DNA of 60,350 nucleotides from Nitrosomonas sp. Nm34 (lineage in GTDB: Bacteria > Pseudomonadota > Gammaproteobacteria > Burkholderiales > Nitrosomonadaceae), in NCBI RefSeq assembly GCF_900113925.1, contig NZ_FORD01000020.1:1-60350 (forward strand), given 5' to 3'. The notes below the pieces were generated by a model. That model saw only the letters and a program-made list of their open reading frames with translations, was not told the DNA's origin and searched no databases. Positions 34,553 through 44,018 of the stretch are shown piece by piece. The position numbers and the translations under genes were made by a program. Position 1 is the first letter of the stretch. Each line of letters begins with the position of its first letter.

Positions 34553-35259
34553 AACGCTTTGTAACACTTAGCCATTGCTAACTTCAAACATACTTGTTCC
34601 AGCAAACTGTAAAAAAAATCGACAAAATAAATCCTCTCAAAAGCAGAGAAGAGACCACGGCTCAAGCTACTTGCGCTTTATTACGAAATGATAATAAAAC
34701 GCAACCAATAGGCAAGCAATAATGCATACGCATACAATTTTGTGTCTGAATAGCAGAAACATGAAAAAAAGCCATATGATCAACCTGTTGCGTTATTGCG
34801 TCAGGTAAATCAAGTTATCTGATATTAAAAATCCAGGCTGGCTCGTGTCATTTCGATAATTTTGTAAAAGAATTCTTTTTTTCTGTCGAAATTTTTTACA
34901 GAATTATCTGGCGGCGGGGTTTCATTGATTAATTAATAATCATCAATCAAATTAAATTAATTTGAAAACAATAATATATATTAATTCCGTTTAAATCGGC
35001 ATATTTATTGCTGATATTAAAGGAAATCATATTAAATTCAAATTAAGCGTTTTATAAATTTAAGATTGAGTCAGACAAAGCGTGAACTGAAATAAAACAA
35101 CTCTGACTAAAATAGATAATAATAATGAGAAGTATCTTTCCAGATTTGTTATCTGCTTTGTTTTTTATGATTCTTAAGGGTGTTCTAATCTTTGTATGAG
35201 CCATCAGGAATTCCCGCTCTTAAGAGTGGCCTATGCAATTTTTTTGAAAAGGACTACTT
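34553..35259. other. Long AT-rich non-coding region
   Basis: About 700 bases with no credible gene; 34925-35060 is extremely AT-rich. Contains the hairpin at 34855-34908. The promoter for the HTH gene should lie near 35100-35200. Confidence 0.45.
34855..34908. repeat. 15-bp inverted repeat hairpin
   Basis: GATAATTTTGTAAAA (34855-34869) pairs with TTTTACAGAATTATC (34894-34908) with one G-T pair and a 24-base loop. No gene ends nearby, so this is not an obvious terminator; an RNA gene or element end is possible. Confidence 0.5.
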
Positions 35260-35538
35260 ATGAGTGTAAATATAGTTGACATAGATCAGAGTCAAGCCAA
35301 ACGACTTACTCGGAGTCAAGGTAAACGGCTTACGCCAGCACTATACACATTGTTAGAAGCATGTGTTGAAATGAAAACAACCAATACCAAAGTACTCGCG
35401 GCTCACTTATGTCGCTCTCCTGCCACCATTCGTACTGAGTTCCAACGAATTCTTTCCTTTATGGATGTGCATTGCAGATATGAGGCATTGCGAAAAGCAG
35501 AAGATAATGGGTTGATCCGACGACGTAAGCGAAGATAA
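35260..35538 (+). CDS. Small HTH protein (LuxR/sigma-region-4-like)
   Basis: A 92-residue basic protein, AAAAGGA 7 bases upstream of the ATG. The segment LLEACVEMKTTNTKVLAAHL followed by CRSPATIRTEFQRILSFMDV resembles the tetrahelical HTH of LuxR-type regulators, in which the recognition helix begins after 'S..TI..'. The N-terminus duplicates a short basic motif (AKRLTRSQGKRLTPAL) and the C-terminus is RRRKRR. Without a receiver domain it might be an autonomous DNA-binding protein. Identification is moderate. Confidence 0.55.
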   Translation: MSVNIVDIDQSQAKRLTRSQGKRLTPALYTLLEACVEMKTTNTKVLAAHLCRSPATIRTEFQRILSFMDVHCRYEALRKAEDNGLIRRRKRR

Positions 35539-36280
35539 GTTGGCAAGGAATGGCAAGAAATTTGGTAGAGCAATCTGCTGATGCTGAAATTTCCATTCCA
35601 GCCTTATTGGCAAGAACATACTTATAACATATTAACTATCTATGTTACTGTTACTTTCTGGAAGCGCTTCATCTGGGATTGTAATTAATATATTGCTGTA
35701 TATCTGACGTGATAGTTAAATAATCGATCTCATGGTAGCTTTTGATGTTCCTGGTATTGTGAGATAAAAAGGTATGCTCATGTATTATTGCTAAACTTTT
35801 TTTATTCTTGAGCATCGCTATGGAACAAAGCGTGACGATGCCTCGCGAGCTTCGCTGACTGAATGCACGGTATAAATTCTTTGTTTTAATCTACGGATCA
35901 CAGCAAATCAGACCATCTCCTACTTTTCTCAATGAGAATATTTGCTTTGTCTGGACATAATAGGGCAATATCGGTAATTGGCAACTTGATTTGCTTTTTA
36001 TTGATTGACGCTCTGCCGCCCAATGGGAGATCAAATCAAAATGTCGCTGCTCTTCGTATTACCTATCATAAAGTGCCATGATGTGATGTGGCTGCTGCCA
36101 TGACAGCGTGCAGGCAGCTGGCGAAGGTTGATTGAGTATGGTGAATCATCAAAACATTGATATCCATAGCTCTACGATAAAGCACGAAATAACGTTTAGC
36201 TAATCTGGAGATGATCTGGAGATGAGCTCAGATAAGCTCTAATTTGATAAGATTTTCCACAATTTTGGCGGGAGAATGCT
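35539..36280. other. Intergenic region of about 740 bases
   Basis: No supported gene. A direct repeat ATCTGGAGATG x2 is at about 36204-36225, just upstream of the lipoprotein gene; its role is unknown. Confidence 0.4.
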
Positions 36281-36775
36281 ATGACGAAAAAAATGATCAT
36301 AATTTTGGCCCTGATCCTAGCTGCATGCACAAGTATCAGAGGACCGAAAGAGCAGCCATGGATTTATGAAGAACCGATAGCTGGAAATCATGTTGATCTG
36401 GCACGCTGCGTTGTGGCTAGGTTGCAAGCGGATAGCAGATGGTCAATTCGTATGTTGCAATTCAGCAACCGACTCTATCAGGATATCGACGCATCCGCAA
36501 TTTATGCCTATGACACAAGATTCCTGCCGGGTATCTTTGCGCGTAATTCCCCTACCAATCCCGATGCAGTGTTTGAATATGTTGCCCCGAACCCAGGAAT
36601 CCGCTCCTATCATCAAGATAGTGCCGAGGTGGAACCTGCTTATGCATTTGTTTTGATGATTAAGAATATGGGTGATAACCGTACGATGGCGACTTTGAAA
36701 GGCAATAAGCATGTAGGGGGTATCGCTTGGCAGCATTTGCAAACGTGCGTACTGACCAGAGCACAGTCTTCGTAA
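36281..36775 (+). CDS. Lipoprotein, hypothetical
   Basis: A 164-residue protein with a lipoprotein signal (MTKKMIIILALILAAC; lipobox LAAC, Cys16). GGGAG is 7 bases before the ATG. The mature part shows LARCVVARLQADSRWSIRML and ends HLQTCVLTRAQSS; the two remaining Cys may pair. Family unknown. Likely outer-membrane anchored because Ser/Thr, not Asp, follows the lipidated Cys. Confidence 0.75.
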   Translation: MTKKMIIILALILAACTSIRGPKEQPWIYEEPIAGNHVDLARCVVARLQADSRWSIRMLQFSNRLYQDIDASAIYAYDTRFLPGIFARNSPTNPDAVFEYVAPNPGIRSYHQDSAEVEPAYAFVLMIKNMGDNRTMATLKGNKHVGGIAWQHLQTCVLTRAQSS

Positions 36776-36897
36776 TAGTGCTTCAGTTTGGCTGATCAAG
36801 GTTTGCCATTAGGCTCACTACTGTACACTTATGAATTCATGGCATGCTGTTTCAGCTTGCAAAAATAAAAATGTTATTCTTGTCAGTAATTTAAAAC

Positions 36898-38079
36898 ATG
36901 TTTCGAGGCTACGATGTGATCATCATCGGTGCGGGTGCAGCCGGGTTGATGTGTGCGATACAAGCCGGGAAGCGCGGACGGCACGTATGGTTGATCGACC
37001 ATATGGCAAAAATTGCGGAGAAAATACGCATTTCAGGTGGCGGGCGCTGCAATTTTACTAATCTCCATGCGCAGCACCAATGTTATCTTTCGCAAAACCC
37101 ACATTTTTGCAAATCAGCACTCAAGCAATATACAGTTCAAGATTTTATTTCTCTAGTGCGCAAGCATAACATTGCTTTTCATGAGAAAAAGCTGGGGCAG
37201 CTATTTTGTGATGATTCGTCCAAGCAGATCATTAATATGCTACTCACGGAAGCGCGTCAGGCAGGCGTCAAGCTGGAGACACAAACATGTGTGTTTGATA
37301 TTGAGGCTGTTCCAGGTGGTTATCGTGTCAAGACCAATAAAGGTGATCAAATTTGCACTTCGCTTGTGATTGCAACGGGTGGCCTTTCTATACCGAAAAT
37401 CGGGGCAAGCAATTTCGGTTATGAAATCGCCAGGAAGTTTGGTTTGAATGTCATCAAACCCAGAGCCGGCCTGGTCCCCTTGACGTTTGACGGTGCGTTA
37501 TTGGAGCGGTGCAAAGCATTAAGCGGTGTTTCAGTCGAGGCGAAAATCTGCTACCAAAAGCAGGTCTTTGCTGAGGGACTGTTATTTACCCACCGCGGCT
37601 TAAGCGGCCCATCCATCTTGCAAATCTCGTCTTATTGGCAAGAGGGAGAGCCAATCAGGATTAATCTGGCGCCTGGGATAGATGTTTTCAGGTTTCTGAA
37701 AGAAAAGAAGCACAGCAACTCAAAAATGCACGTTAGTAATGCCCTTTCTGAGATTCTTCCCAAACGCCTGGCACAAAGCATCTGTGATGAGCAGACGTGC
37801 AATGGCATATTGGGCTCACTACCTGATAGTAAGCTGGCAGTGCTTGCGCGTGCAGTCAATGACTGGCACATCCATCCCACTGGCACTGAAGGCTACCGCA
37901 CAGCAGAAGTCACGGTAGGCGGTATCGATACGCAAGAACTCTCATCGCAGACAATGGAGGTCAAAAAGCATCCCGGTCTGTTTTTTATCGGAGAGGTTAT
38001 CGATGTGACAGGCCATTTAGGCGGCTTTAATTTCCAGTGGGCCTGGTCTTCGGGTTATGCTGCAGGGGTGGTTGTGTAG
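36898..38079 (+). CDS. HI0933/BaiN-type NAD(P)/FAD-dependent oxidoreductase
   Basis: A 393-residue flavoprotein: FAD-binding motif VIIIGAGAAGLMCAIQAGKR at residues about 7-26, then the family signature KIRISGGGRCNFTN, GLSIPKIGASNFGYEIARKF, TGTEGYRTAEVTVGGID, and GLFFIGEVIDVTGHLGGFNF near the C-terminus. The family (YhiN/BaiN) reduces unknown small substrates; one member reduces bile acid intermediates in gut clostridia, which is unlikely here. No clear Shine-Dalgarno precedes the ATG. Convergent with ppa. Confidence 0.93.
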   Translation: MFRGYDVIIIGAGAAGLMCAIQAGKRGRHVWLIDHMAKIAEKIRISGGGRCNFTNLHAQHQCYLSQNPHFCKSALKQYTVQDFISLVRKHNIAFHEKKLGQLFCDDSSKQIINMLLTEARQAGVKLETQTCVFDIEAVPGGYRVKTNKGDQICTSLVIATGGLSIPKIGASNFGYEIARKFGLNVIKPRAGLVPLTFDGALLERCKALSGVSVEAKICYQKQVFAEGLLFTHRGLSGPSILQISSYWQEGEPIRINLAPGIDVFRFLKEKKHSNSKMHVSNALSEILPKRLAQSICDEQTCNGILGSLPDSKLAVLARAVNDWHIHPTGTEGYRTAEVTVGGIDTQELSSQTMEVKKHPGLFFIGEVIDVTGHLGGFNFQWAWSSGYAAGVVV

Positions 38080-38099
38080 CGCACACTACCTATAAGGAA

Positions 38100-38648
38100 T
38101 TAGAATTTAGGCTTATCTTTTGCTGAGGTATACCGTTTGACGCCCTCTATGATCTCTGCTTTGGCATCTTCAATACCGCCCCAACCTTCAATCTTGACCC
38201 ATTTTCCCTTTTCTAAATCTTTGTAATGCGCAAAGAAATGTGCAATCTGCGCACGCATGAATTCAGACAGATCGTCCACTGATTTAATTTGCGTGTAAAG
38301 GTTGCATAATTTGTCAATCGGCACGGCCACTAACTTGATATCTTCACCGGCCTCATCGGTCATTTTTAATGCGCCAAGCGGTCGACAGCGAACAACTACA
38401 CCAGTAATCAAGGGTACCGGCGAAATAACCAGCACATCTACTGGATCTTCGTCCCCGGATAAGGTATGCGGGATATAACCATAATTACACGGGTAATGCA
38501 TGGAGGTAGACATAAAGCGATCTACAAACAGGGCACCTGTTTTCTTGTCCATTTCATATTTGATGGGATCAGAATTCATGGGTATTTCAACGATCACATT
38601 GAAATCATTGGGAAGGTCATGACCTGAATCGACACGATCTAAGTTCAT
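38100..38648 (-). CDS. ppa: Inorganic pyrophosphatase (family I)
   Basis: A 182-residue protein with the family I signature DEDPVDVLV (metal-binding aspartates) at about residues 66-74. Other conserved regions: KYEMDKKTGALFVDRF, YPCNYGYIPHT and HFFAHYKDLEKGKWVKIEGW. It hydrolyses PPi to phosphate, pulling biosynthetic reactions such as the nucleotide-sugar syntheses encoded nearby. Length and motifs are normal. Confidence 0.97.
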   Translation of the reverse strand: MNLDRVDSGHDLPNDFNVIVEIPMNSDPIKYEMDKKTGALFVDRFMSTSMHYPCNYGYIPHTLSGDEDPVDVLVISPVPLITGVVVRCRPLGALKMTDEAGEDIKLVAVPIDKLCNLYTQIKSVDDLSEFMRAQIAHFFAHYKDLEKGKWVKIEGWGGIEDAKAEIIEGVKRYTSAKDKPKF

Positions 38649-38765
38649 CGGCAGTCCTGAAAATTGTTAATACGCTATTATAACGGTAAGCGTTGATTAT
38701 CACGGCATGATTGATTGATTCATGCTTAACTTTTCTTCTATAAAGTGGTACGTTAACTTAGTCTT

Positions 38766-39605
38766 ATGCGCATGTTACTTAAACTGGTTATTTTCATGGC
38801 AGCCGCTTATGCGACTTTGTTGTTATTGGTATTTTTTGCCCAATCGTATCTTATCTATTTCCCGCAACGCAACATTACCTTTACACCCGAGCGGGAAGGC
38901 CTTGCCTATGAGCCGGTGACGATTGCCACGGCTGATAAGGAAACCCTACATGGATGGTTTGTACCGGCCCCTTCCGCTGCTAAAGGAACCATTCTTTTCT
39001 TTCATGGCAATGCTGGCAATATTTCCCATCGAAGGGATTATTTATTGACGTTTTATCGATTGGGGTATAACACCTTCATTTTCGATTACCGAGGTTATGG
39101 CAGAAGCAGCGGTTCACCGTCAGAAACTGGCACATATCAAGACGCATCAGCAGCATGGCAGTATTTGACCGAAATAAAAGCTATCCCACCTTCTCGTATC
39201 GTGCTATTCGGTGAATCACTTGGCGGTGCTGTCGCAGCATGGCTTGCTGCCAAGCAAAAACCCGGCGCATTAGTGTTGGCGTCGGTATTTATTTCGGTAC
39301 CTGACCTGGCATCAGAATTGTATCCATTCCTGCCAGTGCGCCTTCTCTCCCGATTCCAATACAATACGATCGATTATTTGCAGTCTGTCATTTGTCCGGT
39401 AGTGATCGCGCATAGCCGCCAAGATGAAATCGTGCCTTTTTGGCACGGCCAGGCGCTCTTTCAAGTGGCAGCCGAACCAAAGCTATTCCTGACGTTGGAG
39501 GGCGGGCACAACGAAGGTTTTATTTTTAGCCGCAAAGAATGGGCCATGGCGCTGGATGATTTTATCAGTACCAGATTGGAGGCGGCTAGTAGCTTGTCCC
39601 AGTAA
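38766..39605 (+). CDS. Membrane-anchored alpha/beta hydrolase
   Basis: A 279-residue protein with an N-terminal membrane anchor (MLLKLVIFMAAAYATLLLLV). The alpha/beta hydrolase fold follows: oxyanion-side FFHGNAGNISHR, FDYRGYGRSSGSPSE, the nucleophile elbow GESLGG (Ser at about residue 145), acid in AHSRQDEIVP, and His in LEGGHNEGF. This matches the BEM46/ABHD13 group of membrane-bound serine hydrolases, whose substrate is unknown. No good Shine-Dalgarno before the ATG at 38766. Confidence 0.9.
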   Translation: MRMLLKLVIFMAAAYATLLLLVFFAQSYLIYFPQRNITFTPEREGLAYEPVTIATADKETLHGWFVPAPSAAKGTILFFHGNAGNISHRRDYLLTFYRLGYNTFIFDYRGYGRSSGSPSETGTYQDASAAWQYLTEIKAIPPSRIVLFGESLGGAVAAWLAAKQKPGALVLASVFISVPDLASELYPFLPVRLLSRFQYNTIDYLQSVICPVVIAHSRQDEIVPFWHGQALFQVAAEPKLFLTLEGGHNEGFIFSRKEWAMALDDFISTRLEAASSLSQ

Positions 39606-39706
39606 TACCATTTCTCAATCAAATCTGACTCTGTCGGCTTCACCTTATTGTATTCTTGATACTACTAGCGGTGCGCCTTCGTGTCATCTTTGATTTGGAA
39701 TGGAAT
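39605..39706 (+). repeat. PEE, copy H
   Basis: Arms ATACCATTTCTCAATCAAAT and TTTGATTTGGAATGGAAT, the most diverged arms. It overlaps the stop codon of the hydrolase gene by one base, so it serves as its 3' end. Confidence 0.75.
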
Positions 39707-39916
39707 ATTATTAACATCGACATATTGTTTGGCTTGAATCGGGCCAAGGCTGACGTTCGCGCAGCTTATTGGTTTAATATGCTTACCGCGAACAGTCATT
39801 AATAGATATTGTCAGATGGGATATCAATTTAAATAGAAGCTGCAAATATACTTTTGAATAATTTCTCTGCTTATGGGGGGGTTGCTAGATGAGCTTTGGT
39901 CCATTGAAGTGGACTT
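39707..39916. other. Short gap between two PEE copies
   Basis: No gene or structure supported. Copies H and I lie only 210 bases apart. Confidence 0.35.
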
Positions 39917-40025
39917 ATTCCATTTCTAAATCAAAACTGACTTTGTTAGTTTCACCTTGTCTATGATTGATACAGTCTGCGGTTCGCCTTCGCGCCATTT
40001 TTGATTTAGGATTTAGAAATGGAAT
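39917..40025 (+). repeat. PEE, copy I, with an internal duplication
   Basis: ATTCCATTTCTAAATCAAAA on the left. The right arm reads GATTTAGGATTTAGAAATGG: the 7-base GATTTAG unit is duplicated, explaining the greater length. Confidence 0.85.
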
Positions 40026-40064
40026 GAGTCAAGTTCAATTAACCAAGGAAATAAGGAGATTCAG

Positions 40065-40313
40065 ATGAAATTGCGTCATTTTATCGTTATGCTATACCTG
40101 CTTGTTTTTAGTAGCGGAGCATACGCATATCGTTATACGATCGATATGAGAAAAATTGATGAGGCTTTGGCAAATAAACCGGCGATCACTGAAACGCAAG
40201 AAACTGAGGTCCGGAAGTTGCGAGCCGAAGGTGAAACCTTACATAGCAAAGGAAAGCATTCAGAAGCACTGGAAGCGCTTCCCAAAGCGCTGGAAATACT
40301 CGATATCCAGTAA
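40065..40313 (+). CDS. Small secreted protein with TPR-like helix pair
   Basis: An 82-residue protein, AAGGAG 8 bases before ATG 40065. Signal peptide MKLRHFIVMLYLLVFSSGAY, cleavage near AYA. The mature part has two helices; the second (ETLHSKGKHSEALEALPKAL) resembles one tetratricopeptide unit. Too short for a full TPR array. Function unknown. It is followed by the cysteine desulfurase gene 66 bases later. Confidence 0.65.
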   Translation: MKLRHFIVMLYLLVFSSGAYAYRYTIDMRKIDEALANKPAITETQETEVRKLRAEGETLHSKGKHSEALEALPKALEILDIQ

Positions 40314-40379
40314 CCATTTTATGAAAATAATAGTACTGACTTACTCAGTGCCAATCCTATTGGAAAAAATTGAGAACAA

Positions 40380-41537
40380 ATGACTCAGACTTATTTTGAT
40401 CATAACGCTACTACCGCAGTAGATGAAAGCGTATTAGAAGCCATGTTGCCTTATTTTCGGCAGGAATATGGCAATGCCTCCAGCCGTCATGCATTAGGTA
40501 TGGCAGCGCGTCATGCGATCAGCCAAGCACGCGAGCAGGTCGCGCAGGCCGTCGGAGTGCAGCCATCACAGATCATCTTTACCAGCGGCGGATCAGAAGC
40601 AAACAACCTTTTTATCAGAGGGGTCGCGGATTATTTAAAGCCCTCGCGCTTAGTCATCAGCGCGATCGAGCACCCGTGCATCAGGCGGCCAGCCCAGGAA
40701 TTAGCACGAAAAGCAAGCGAGCGCTGGCAGTTGCGCCAACTGGGGGTGGATGAATTGGGGCGGGTGCAATTGGAAGAGGCCCGTAATGCCTTGACCGACC
40801 GACCTGCTATGGTATCAGTGATGTTAGCAAACAATGAAACCGGTGTGATTCAGGAGGTCGCTCAGATCGCGGACATGGCCCGCGCCCAAGGGGCCCGGAT
40901 GCATACCGACGCAGTTCAGGCATTCGGCAAAATTCCGTTAGATTTCAATGAATTAAAAGTGCATGCGATGACTATTTCAGCACACAAGATTTATGGGCCC
41001 AAGGGCGCGGCAGCATTAATTATCGATAAGCGGCTACTGCTCAAGCCACTGATTTATGGTGGAGGGCACGAAAATGGGTTGCGTTCAGGTACGGAGAATG
41101 TGCCCGCTATCGTCGGTTTCGGTGTGGCCTGCGAACTGGCCTGTTCGCGCATAAACGAGATGTCCACTCGCTTAACCGAATTGCGTGAATATCTAGAACA
41201 AGGCTTGCTTGCAATGGGTGCGACTATTTTTGGATTGGGCGCGCCACGCTTACCTAATACCTGTTATTTTGCGCTGCCGGAGATTGAAGGAGATACGTTG
41301 GTTGTTCGGCTGGATAAAGCGGGTTTTGCAGCTGCCAGTGGTGCTGCCTGCTCCAGTGTGACACCTGGGCAGAGTCATGTGCTGGAAGCAATGGGCGTTG
41401 ACCCTATGCTGGCGCGTTGCGCAGTAAGAGTAAGCTTCGGTTATGGTAATACTATGACCGAAGTCAATGATTTCTTGCAGATCGTGGGCAAAATTGCGAG
41501 CGAGCTGAAGAGATTGAATGGAATGCTACTGCAATGA
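40380..41537 (+). CDS. Cysteine desulfurase (NifS/IscS class)
   Basis: A 385-residue PLP enzyme: YFDHNATT at the start, TSGGSEANN, HTDAVQAFGKIPLD, the PLP lysine in SAHKIYGPKG (Lys203), GGGHENGLRSGTENV and the persulfide loop ASGAACSS (Cys324). Length fits group I desulfurases, which supply sulfur for Fe-S clusters or tRNA thiolation. It is not in an isc or suf cluster here: no iscU, iscA or hscBA nearby. It heads a co-directional run of nucleotidyltransferase, HIT, desaturase and mutase genes. A specialised sulfur-transfer role is possible but unproven. Confidence 0.93.
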   Translation: MTQTYFDHNATTAVDESVLEAMLPYFRQEYGNASSRHALGMAARHAISQAREQVAQAVGVQPSQIIFTSGGSEANNLFIRGVADYLKPSRLVISAIEHPCIRRPAQELARKASERWQLRQLGVDELGRVQLEEARNALTDRPAMVSVMLANNETGVIQEVAQIADMARAQGARMHTDAVQAFGKIPLDFNELKVHAMTISAHKIYGPKGAAALIIDKRLLLKPLIYGGGHENGLRSGTENVPAIVGFGVACELACSRINEMSTRLTELREYLEQGLLAMGATIFGLGAPRLPNTCYFALPEIEGDTLVVRLDKAGFAAASGAACSSVTPGQSHVLEAMGVDPMLARCAVRVSFGYGNTMTEVNDFLQIVGKIASELKRLNGMLLQ

Positions 41538-41664
41538 TTACCTTCAATATAGTTATCAAATTAAGGAAAATTTGATTTTTTCCAGTAAAATAACTTACCC
41601 ATATTCATATCCCGACACGACAAATTATAATTGTAACAAGATTAATAATGCATCAAATGATGTT

Positions 41665-42489
41665 ATGACTAACAAAAAAAGCCGAATCCCTGCGAAAGCA
41701 ATTGTTTTAAGTGCAGGCCAGGGGCGGCGGTTACTCCCTCTCACTGAAAATACGCCTAAGTGCTTGTTACCCGTTTTTGGCAAACCTGTGATCGCATGGC
41801 AAATCGATGCTTTACTGAGAGCAGGCATCGAAAATATTACCGTGATTGTCGGGTTTCAGGTAGGAAAGGTGGAGGCATTACTCGCAGAGCGTTACGCTGA
41901 TTATCCACAAGTCAGAACGCGCTTTAACCCTTTTTTTGAGGTGGCGGATAATCTTGCCAGTTGCTGGATTGCGCGCGATGAGATGACAGATGATTTCCTA
42001 TTGCTGAATGGCGATACACTTTTTGATGCCGATTTATTATCATGTGTGCTACACGCTGAAATAGCACCTATCACGCTTTGTGTAGACTTCAAGCAAACAT
42101 TTGATGAAGATGACATGAAAGTGGAGCTGGATACTGAAGGATGGGTTAGACATGTCAGTAAAGAACTCACTGCGGAGCAAACAAACGCAGAATCAATCGG
42201 TTTGATTTATTTCCGCAAACAAGGCGTTCAGCTTTTCCGTGCTGCGGTTGAGCACGCATTGCGCGATCCAGCCAGGCTTAAATCCTGGTATCTCAGCATT
42301 ATTGATAAGTTGGCTCAGCAGCATTTGGTGAATTCCTGTTCTGTACATGGATGCCATTGGGGTGAAATTGATTTCATAGATGATTTGCGCAGAACAGAAA
42401 CTTTGTTTGCGATACAGGGCGACGCGCTTAAGAAAGCAAACCCAGTGGAAAGCGTAGTAGGCGATAAAATATTACCTTCTTCTATTTAG
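41665..42489 (+). CDS. Sugar/choline-phosphate-type nucleotidyltransferase
   Basis: ATG 41665 is preferred (MTNKKSRIPAKAIVLSAGQG); the frame is open upstream and overlaps the desulfurase, but those residues look non-coding. The nucleotide-binding signature AIVLSAGQGRRLLPLTENTP with Lys (KCLLPVFGKPVI) is followed by LLLNGDTLFDADLL (metal-binding Asp) and, near the end, CHWGEIDFIDDL. The pattern resembles the LicC/CTP:phosphocholine and related NTP transferases. The product would be an activated head group or sugar. Followed by a HIT gene after 3 bases, so co-transcribed. Confidence 0.85.
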   Translation: MTNKKSRIPAKAIVLSAGQGRRLLPLTENTPKCLLPVFGKPVIAWQIDALLRAGIENITVIVGFQVGKVEALLAERYADYPQVRTRFNPFFEVADNLASCWIARDEMTDDFLLLNGDTLFDADLLSCVLHAEIAPITLCVDFKQTFDEDDMKVELDTEGWVRHVSKELTAEQTNAESIGLIYFRKQGVQLFRAAVEHALRDPARLKSWYLSIIDKLAQQHLVNSCSVHGCHWGEIDFIDDLRRTETLFAIQGDALKKANPVESVVGDKILPSSI

Positions 42490-42492
42490 CTT

Positions 42493-42936
42493 ATGATCAT
42501 AACCACTTTTAATGGCACCATGCAAAAATTTGGTGCGCCGGCTACGGTCATCCGTCAGTATACCCATTGGAGCGTGCTACTGCGTCCTGCCCAGCTTACC
42601 CTGGGAGCGCTGGTTCTTGTTGCACATGAGCCAGCCCAGGCATTTTCTGAATTAAGCCCGGCGAGCTTCATCGAATTACACCAAGTGATCGGGCAAATTG
42701 AGCCTGGTCTGAAGAAAGCGTTCAATTACGACAAACTGAACTACTTGATGCTGATGATGGTGGATCCTGATGTTCATTTCCACGTGATCCCACGTTATGC
42801 ACATTCACAGCAATTTAACGGACAAGAATTTATGGATGCAGGCTGGCCGGGTGTCCCTAATTTCAGTCAAATCAATCCCACCGAAAGCGTCACCAATCAA
42901 CTCATCATGAAACACATTACTGCTTGTTGGGAATAA
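42493..42936 (+). CDS. HIT-like protein (nucleotide hydrolase/transferase family)
   Basis: A 147-residue protein with the histidine triad region VDPDVHFHVIPRYAHSQQFN (H-x-H-x-x-P, as in Ap4A phosphorylase-like members). Upstream, FSELSPASFIELHQVIGQIE and NYDKLNYLMLMMVD fit the HIT fold. The third triad His is replaced by Tyr-Ala-His spacing, so activity is uncertain. Tightly coupled with the nucleotidyltransferase (3-base gap) and desaturase (10-base gap), suggesting it acts on the same nucleotide-activated intermediate. Confidence 0.8.
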   Translation: MIITTFNGTMQKFGAPATVIRQYTHWSVLLRPAQLTLGALVLVAHEPAQAFSELSPASFIELHQVIGQIEPGLKKAFNYDKLNYLMLMMVDPDVHFHVIPRYAHSQQFNGQEFMDAGWPGVPNFSQINPTESVTNQLIMKHITACWE

Positions 42937-42946
42937 AGAAGATAAT

Positions 42947-43987
42947 ATGTCTGATCGAAATACACCGCCTGATTTTCCATTGCGCGAAGCACATGCCCTT
43001 GTGCGTGATTTGATGACACCCAATCCATGGATTTACTGGCTGGATTTTCTGGTACACATCACGCTCGGCTGGGCTGCGTTTATAACGGCACTGCATAGCT
43101 CATTTCTCTCCGTGTGGCAGATTCTTGCTTGTGGTGTGGCAGTATTGGCTTTTTATCGGTCGGCGATCTTTATTCATGAACTGGCCCATCTCAAAAAAGG
43201 CACATTTAAAGTATTTCGTTTGGTATGGAACCTGATCTGCGGCATTCCATTGATGATTCCTTCATTTACTTATGATGGCGTGCATAACGATCATCATAAA
43301 CGGGATGTGTACGGTACCAGCAAGGATGGGGAATATCTCCCCTTCGCCATTCAACGGCCAGGTGAAATGGTGCGTTATGTATTGCTGTCATTTATTCTGC
43401 CGTTGTTGCTGGTGGCACGTTTCTTACTGTTGACATCCTTATCCTATCTGATCCCACCCTTGCGCAGGCTGGTCTGGGAACGGGCTTCTTCCCTGACGAT
43501 TAACCCCAATTACAAACGAGCAGCCAATGCGGTGCGTAATGATCATAATTGGCGCCTGCAGGAATTTGCCACCTTTATATTTGCACTGGCAGTGGTTACC
43601 GGTGTGGCCCTCAATATCCTTCTTTACCAGGTGCTGGTACTGTGGTATGTCATAGCCGTATTGGTTTTTATCCTCAATTCCTTGCGTACATTGGCTGCGC
43701 ATGCTTATCGTAATCCTGGCACTCATACCTTGGAGTTGGCCGAGCAGTATCTTGATTCCATCAATATTCCGGGGAATTTCCTCACAGGGCTGTGGGCTCC
43801 AGTAGGGCTGCGTTATCATGCAACCCATCATCTTTTTATGAGTCTGCCTTATCATAATTTAAGCAAGGCGCAGCATCGTCTTGTGCATGGATTGAGTGAC
43901 AACACCCTTTATCTGCAGACTGTGCGCAAAGGATTATGGGATGCATTGACGCGCATCTGGAAAGAAGCGGCTGCCTCATCTCGATAG
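42947..43987 (+). CDS. Fatty acid desaturase (membrane diiron)
   Basis: A 346-residue membrane protein with the three histidine boxes of the diiron desaturase/hydroxylase superfamily: HELAH (about residue 79), HNDHHKR (about 115) and HATHHLF (about 290). Helices at about 33-55, 56-75, 145-170 and 205-240. It begins 10 bases after the HIT gene. The product would introduce a double bond or hydroxyl group in an acyl chain. Unlike the decayed delta-9 desaturase at 21598, this one is intact and belongs to a different subgroup. Confidence 0.92.
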   Translation: MSDRNTPPDFPLREAHALVRDLMTPNPWIYWLDFLVHITLGWAAFITALHSSFLSVWQILACGVAVLAFYRSAIFIHELAHLKKGTFKVFRLVWNLICGIPLMIPSFTYDGVHNDHHKRDVYGTSKDGEYLPFAIQRPGEMVRYVLLSFILPLLLVARFLLLTSLSYLIPPLRRLVWERASSLTINPNYKRAANAVRNDHNWRLQEFATFIFALAVVTGVALNILLYQVLVLWYVIAVLVFILNSLRTLAAHAYRNPGTHTLELAEQYLDSINIPGNFLTGLWAPVGLRYHATHHLFMSLPYHNLSKAQHRLVHGLSDNTLYLQTVRKGLWDALTRIWKEAAASSR

Positions 43988-44000
43988 GAGAGAAAGTATC

Positions 44001-44018
44001 ATGGAACTAGTGCCGTGA
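44001..44018 (+). CDS. Five-codon leader-like mini-ORF
   Basis: ATG GAA CTA GTG CCG TGA with AGGAGAG 8 bases upstream. Its stop overlaps the GTG start of the next gene (CCGTGAGTG), a typical reinitiation arrangement. Whether it is translated is not known. Confidence 0.3.

Noticed and set aside
34459..34665. A 68-codon minus frame overlapping PEE copy G; similar frames overlap copies E, F, H and K.
   Set aside because: They arise because the repeat is low in stops; their protein sequence is the repeat, not a conserved protein.
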